Part shown: positions 55,661-57,392 of the stretch, piece after piece
How positions within the stretch are numbered: position 1 is the stretch's first letter
Layout: each line of letters begins with the position of its first letter
NCBI GenBank assembly: GCA_029287235.1
Contig: JARFRM010000230.1
Location: 1-57,392 of the forward strand
From: Thermoanaerobaculales bacterium
Lineage (GTDB): Bacteria > Acidobacteriota > Thermoanaerobaculia > Thermoanaerobaculales > Sulfomarinibacteraceae
DNA length: 57,392 bases
Reading direction: 5' to 3'
Position numbers and translations under genes: made by a program
Notes under the pieces: model-generated
The model's input: only the letters and a program-made list of their open reading frames with translations
Database searches by the model: none
What the model was told of the DNA's origin: nothing

Positions 55661-55730
55661 TTTTTCCGGCCGATTCTCGTTTCACGATTCTCGGCCAGAA
55701 AAAGACAGCAGGAGCGTTTGCTACTGCGGA
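55661..55730. repeat. 70-bp direct repeat R1 with minus-strand terminator after vapC
   Basis: Aligns without gaps to 56507-56576 at about 50 of 70 positions. Contains GATTCTCG twice, 14 bp apart. On the minus strand GCAGTAGC-AAAC-GCTCCTGC then TGTCTTTTT forms a terminator about 75 nt after vapC. It also directly follows the DUF4136 gene stop on the other strand. Confidence 0.75.
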
Positions 55731-55805
55731 GAAGTGACTGTCTCAAGAACGAGGGTGAAGAGGGCTTCGGCGCCTCTGGGAGCCGGGACGTCGGCGGCGG
55801 CGGGT

Positions 55806-56237
55806 TCAGGGTGTCAGCCTGAGGACCGTCCGGTGATCGCGCGGGAGGGCCTCAATTCTCCGGGCGAAGGTCACCAGCTGAAGGTCGTGATGCTGAGCAA
55901 GGGCGACGAGGTATCCGTCGGTGACCTGCTGGTGGCCGAGCATTCGTTCGACTGCCTCGACGAACTCGGGGCTTTCGAGAGGCGGTAGCTCGCCGACGAA
56001 GCGGTGGCCGCCGTGCCGGGTCATGCCGATTAGAAGACGGGTCGCTTCGGCGGGGAGTTTCGCCTGGTCGGTGAAGGCCGGGTTCGAGGACAGCCTGACG
56101 AACCCCAGCTGGGTCAGGGCGCAGGTGCACCACGCACCCTCGTGACCGGCGAGCCATCGCCGGGCAGGCCGGTGGAACTGGTGGTTGGGCCACGCGAGCG
56201 CCAGCAGGACGTTGACGTCGAGCAGGGAGTCGGTCAC
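55806..56237 (-). CDS. vapC: VapC-type PIN-domain toxin
   Basis: 143 aa. PIN RNase fold: LLDVNVLLALAW (Asp7), TQLGFVRLSSNP, GHQQVTDGYLVALA (Asp107). The position where relatives have TFD reads TFA (Ala125), so one acidic metal ligand is missing, and the second acidic position is Gln/Thr as in this subfamily. Activity may be altered. Overlaps vapB by ATGA, the standard antitoxin-toxin order. Confidence 0.92.
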   Translation of the reverse strand: MTDSLLDVNVLLALAWPNHQFHRPARRWLAGHEGAWCTCALTQLGFVRLSSNPAFTDQAKLPAEATRLLIGMTRHGGHRFVGELPPLESPEFVEAVERMLGHQQVTDGYLVALAQHHDLQLVTFARRIEALPRDHRTVLRLTP

Positions 56238-56467
56238 TCGACCCCTTCTTCCGCGAGAAGCTCCGAAGCCCGCGAGCCGGGGATTGTCTCTGACCCGGCC
56301 GCCACGATGAATACGGGAAGTCCGTCGACGTCCTCCGCCTCGGCCGCCGGCTCGAGGGCTCGCCGGATGAGTCTCGTTACGACCTCGCTGATCGGCCGTC
56401 CCGAGCTGTCGGCGAGCGCCTTGACCGCGGCGTGGATGTCATCCGGGAGGGTGATGGTGGTTCTCAT
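56234..56467 (-). CDS. vapB: VapB-type ribbon-helix-helix antitoxin
   Basis: 77 aa from ATG 56467; a longer frame to 56551 includes promoter and is rejected. N-terminal RHH: MRTTITLPDDIHAAVKALA, GRPISEVVTRLIRRAL; the C-terminal part (GLPVFIVAAGSETIPG) would wrap the toxin. Binds its own promoter, where a 12-bp direct repeat is visible. Confidence 0.92.
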   Translation of the reverse strand: MRTTITLPDDIHAAVKALADSSGRPISEVVTRLIRRALEPAAEAEDVDGLPVFIVAAGSETIPGSRASELLAEEGVE

Positions 56468-56470
56468 GGT

Positions 56471-56502
56471 GATACTATGATGCGATGATACTATGATGTC
56501 AA
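56471..56502 (-). promoter_or_regulatory. vapBC promoter with direct-repeat operator
   Basis: TTGACA (56502-56497), 17-bp spacer, CATAGT. On the plus strand GATACTATGATG occurs twice (56471-56482 and 56487-56498), one copy across the spacer and one across the -10, ending just before the vapB start. This suits autorepression by a VapB RHH dimer pair. Confidence 0.75.
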
Positions 56503-56506
56503 CCTG

Positions 56507-56576
56507 TTTTTTTGACCAATTCTCGCAACGCAATTCTCGATCAGAGAACAAAAGCAGGACCGTTCGCTCCTGCGCG
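56507..56576. repeat. 70-bp direct repeat R2 with minus-strand terminator
   Basis: Copy of R1 in the same orientation. Minus-strand hairpin GCAGGAGCGAACGGTCCTGC followed by TTTTGTT ends the upstream secreted-protein gene, about 25 nt after its stop. R1 and R2 bracket vapBC exactly. Confidence 0.75.
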
Positions 56577-56597
56577 AGGCATGTCTGGTGGAACTCC

Positions 56598-57077
56598 CTA
56601 CGGCGATGTGTTCGACCAGGCCGATGTGTTCCCCGACTCGAAGCCGTTGACGAAGACGGCGTCGGCTGTGAGTGGCCAGGGGAGGGTCGAGGAGCGCTCC
56701 ACCTCCAGGTTGTCGCCGGTGAGCTTCGCCCCGCCCGAGGTGCGGAGGGCGTCCGGAACGCAGCCGTTCTCGACGTTGAAATCCTGCAGCGTCACCTGGG
56801 TGCCCGAGCCGGTCATCAGGACCAACCCCTGGACCACCGCGCCGCCGCTCCCCGGTCCGGCCAGCGTAAGGGAGCGGCGGATAACGATGGACTCCGGGTA
56901 GGTCTGGGCCGAAAGGGTGATCGTCGCGCAGGCCGGGTCGTCGGATGCCTCCTGGATGGTGGCGTGGGATCCAGGAACGGTGCAGGTCTGGGCGGCGAGG
57001 GGTGGGCAAATGCCGACCAGAATGAGAGCGACCGCAGTGACAGCGACCCGCGATACGGTGAGTTCGAGAGAGCTCAT
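56598..57077 (-). CDS. secreted beta-helix-like protein with FESG...AWS C-terminus
   Basis: 159 aa. Signal peptide about 10-29 (VAVTAVALILVGICPPLAAQ). Then short beta repeats (ATITLSAQTY, SLTLAGPGSG, VTLQDFNVENG) typical of a small right-handed helix. The end, AVFVNGFESGNTSAWSNTSP, matches a C-terminal 'DGFESGDTSAWS' motif that I recall from many secreted proteins of environmental bacteria. Overlaps the upstream partial gene by ATGA; followed by a terminator in R2. Confidence 0.75.
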   Translation of the reverse strand: MSSLELTVSRVAVTAVALILVGICPPLAAQTCTVPGSHATIQEASDDPACATITLSAQTYPESIVIRRSLTLAGPGSGGAVVQGLVLMTGSGTQVTLQDFNVENGCVPDALRTSGGAKLTGDNLEVERSSTLPWPLTADAVFVNGFESGNTSAWSNTSP

Positions 57078-57392
57078 GGCACACCGATCCCGAGGTGGAC
57101 CACCTTGAGGTCGTAGTTCGTTAGGTCGGAGTAGCTGATGAGGCCGAGACCGTCGGCGCCGATGGCGATGGAGGTGTACTGGCCGATATCGCCCGCGCCG
57201 TCCAGGGTGGACGCTCGAGTCTGAAGGAGGCCCCAGTCGATCTGGATCTCGCCGTTGTCAATCACGAGCCCCGCACCAACGCTGTACTCCGTGGTGTCAT
57301 CCACGCCATCGGCGAAGCCCGCGGGCACGGCGCTCAGGTTGTCCCAGTGAACTGCGCCGCCTGCGCTTGAGGTGCCGAGCTCGGTCTCGGTG
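57074..57392 (-). CDS. secreted structural-type protein, C-terminal part only
   Basis: Open to the right edge of the window; the 5' part is missing, so the GTG at 57328 need not be the start. Visible residues: AVHWDNLSAVPAGFADGVDD, then EYSVGAGLVIDNGEIQIDWG and ASTLDGAGDIGQYTSIAIGA with the closing YDLKVVHLGIGVP. 'VPAGFADGVDDxT' occurs in repeat-rich surface and fibre-like proteins. Cotranscribed with the downstream secreted protein. Confidence 0.7.
   Translation of the reverse strand, partial: TETELGTSSAGGAVHWDNLSAVPAGFADGVDDTTEYSVGAGLVIDNGEIQIDWGLLQTRASTLDGAGDIGQYTSIAIGADGLGLISYSDLTNYDLKVVHLGIGVP

Overview
The window is a GC-rich bacterial chromosome segment. Dense genes, many 1-4 nt stop/start overlaps (ATGA, TGATG), lipoprotein and Tat signals, an IPTL-CTERM protein, a BNR-propeller protein, paired M16 peptidases, AddAB, sulfatases and a BlaI/M56 pair together suggest a didermic heterotroph. 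My best guess is Acidobacteriota (Thermoanaerobaculia-like). That is an inference from overall style, not from a marker gene. There are no rRNA, tRNA, CRISPR, phage or transposase genes.

Layout: 1-7.1 kb has a secreted BNR-repeat protein cut by the left edge, signal peptide peptidase SppA, a nitronate-monooxygenase-like flavoprotein and an IPTL-CTERM protein. 7.1-13.9 kb is addB-addA (recombinational repair). 14.1-18.1 kb has sucCD and a fused PabB/PabC-type folate enzyme. 19-25.4 kb has an HlyD/ABC-ATPase/ABC-2 permease exporter operon and a two-gene M16 peptidase operon. 25.5-29.3 kb has coaX-pgsA, acetate kinase and a 3-hydroxyacyl-CoA dehydrogenase. 29.5-36.6 kb is a one-carbon/methionine block: a TlpA-like thioredoxin, an unknown exported protein and a homocysteine methyltransferase-MTHFR fusion on the plus strand, converging on metH. 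36.7-42.1 kb has a sulfotransferase, an NRDE/TANGO2 gene remnant and a Tat-exported three-subunit molybdenum hydroxylase (PaoABC-like). 42.8-48 kb has a zinc-ribbon membrane protein, a HAD hydrolase, a YcaQ-type glycosylase and a blaI-M56 operon with clear tandem operators. 48.8-57.4 kb has a DUF302 protein, two divergent sulfatases, a 5'-nucleotidase lipoprotein, a DUF4136 lipoprotein, vapBC and two secreted proteins, the last cut by the right edge.

The most unusual content is repetitive DNA. (1) Two copies of a 68-bp palindrome lie in frame inside metH, both in interdomain linkers, each adding the same acidic Ser/Asp-rich peptide of about 23 residues. This resembles the protein-coding palindromic elements of Rickettsia. 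(2) Four long intergenic mosaics (about 18.1-19.0, 42.1-42.8, 48.2-48.8 and 49.6-50.2 kb), plus fragments, share phrase-like repeats around a core of two inverted 32-34 bp boxes flanking a variable centre. In two of them the arms are swapped while the 60-bp centre keeps its orientation, as expected if the centre, or the whole element around it, had inverted at the boxes. (3) Direct repeats of 70 bp that contain terminators bracket vapBC.

Starts were chosen from Shine-Dalgarno sequences, overlaps and family N-termini. Several differ from the longest possible ORF and are explained per entry. All alignments and counts were made by eye.
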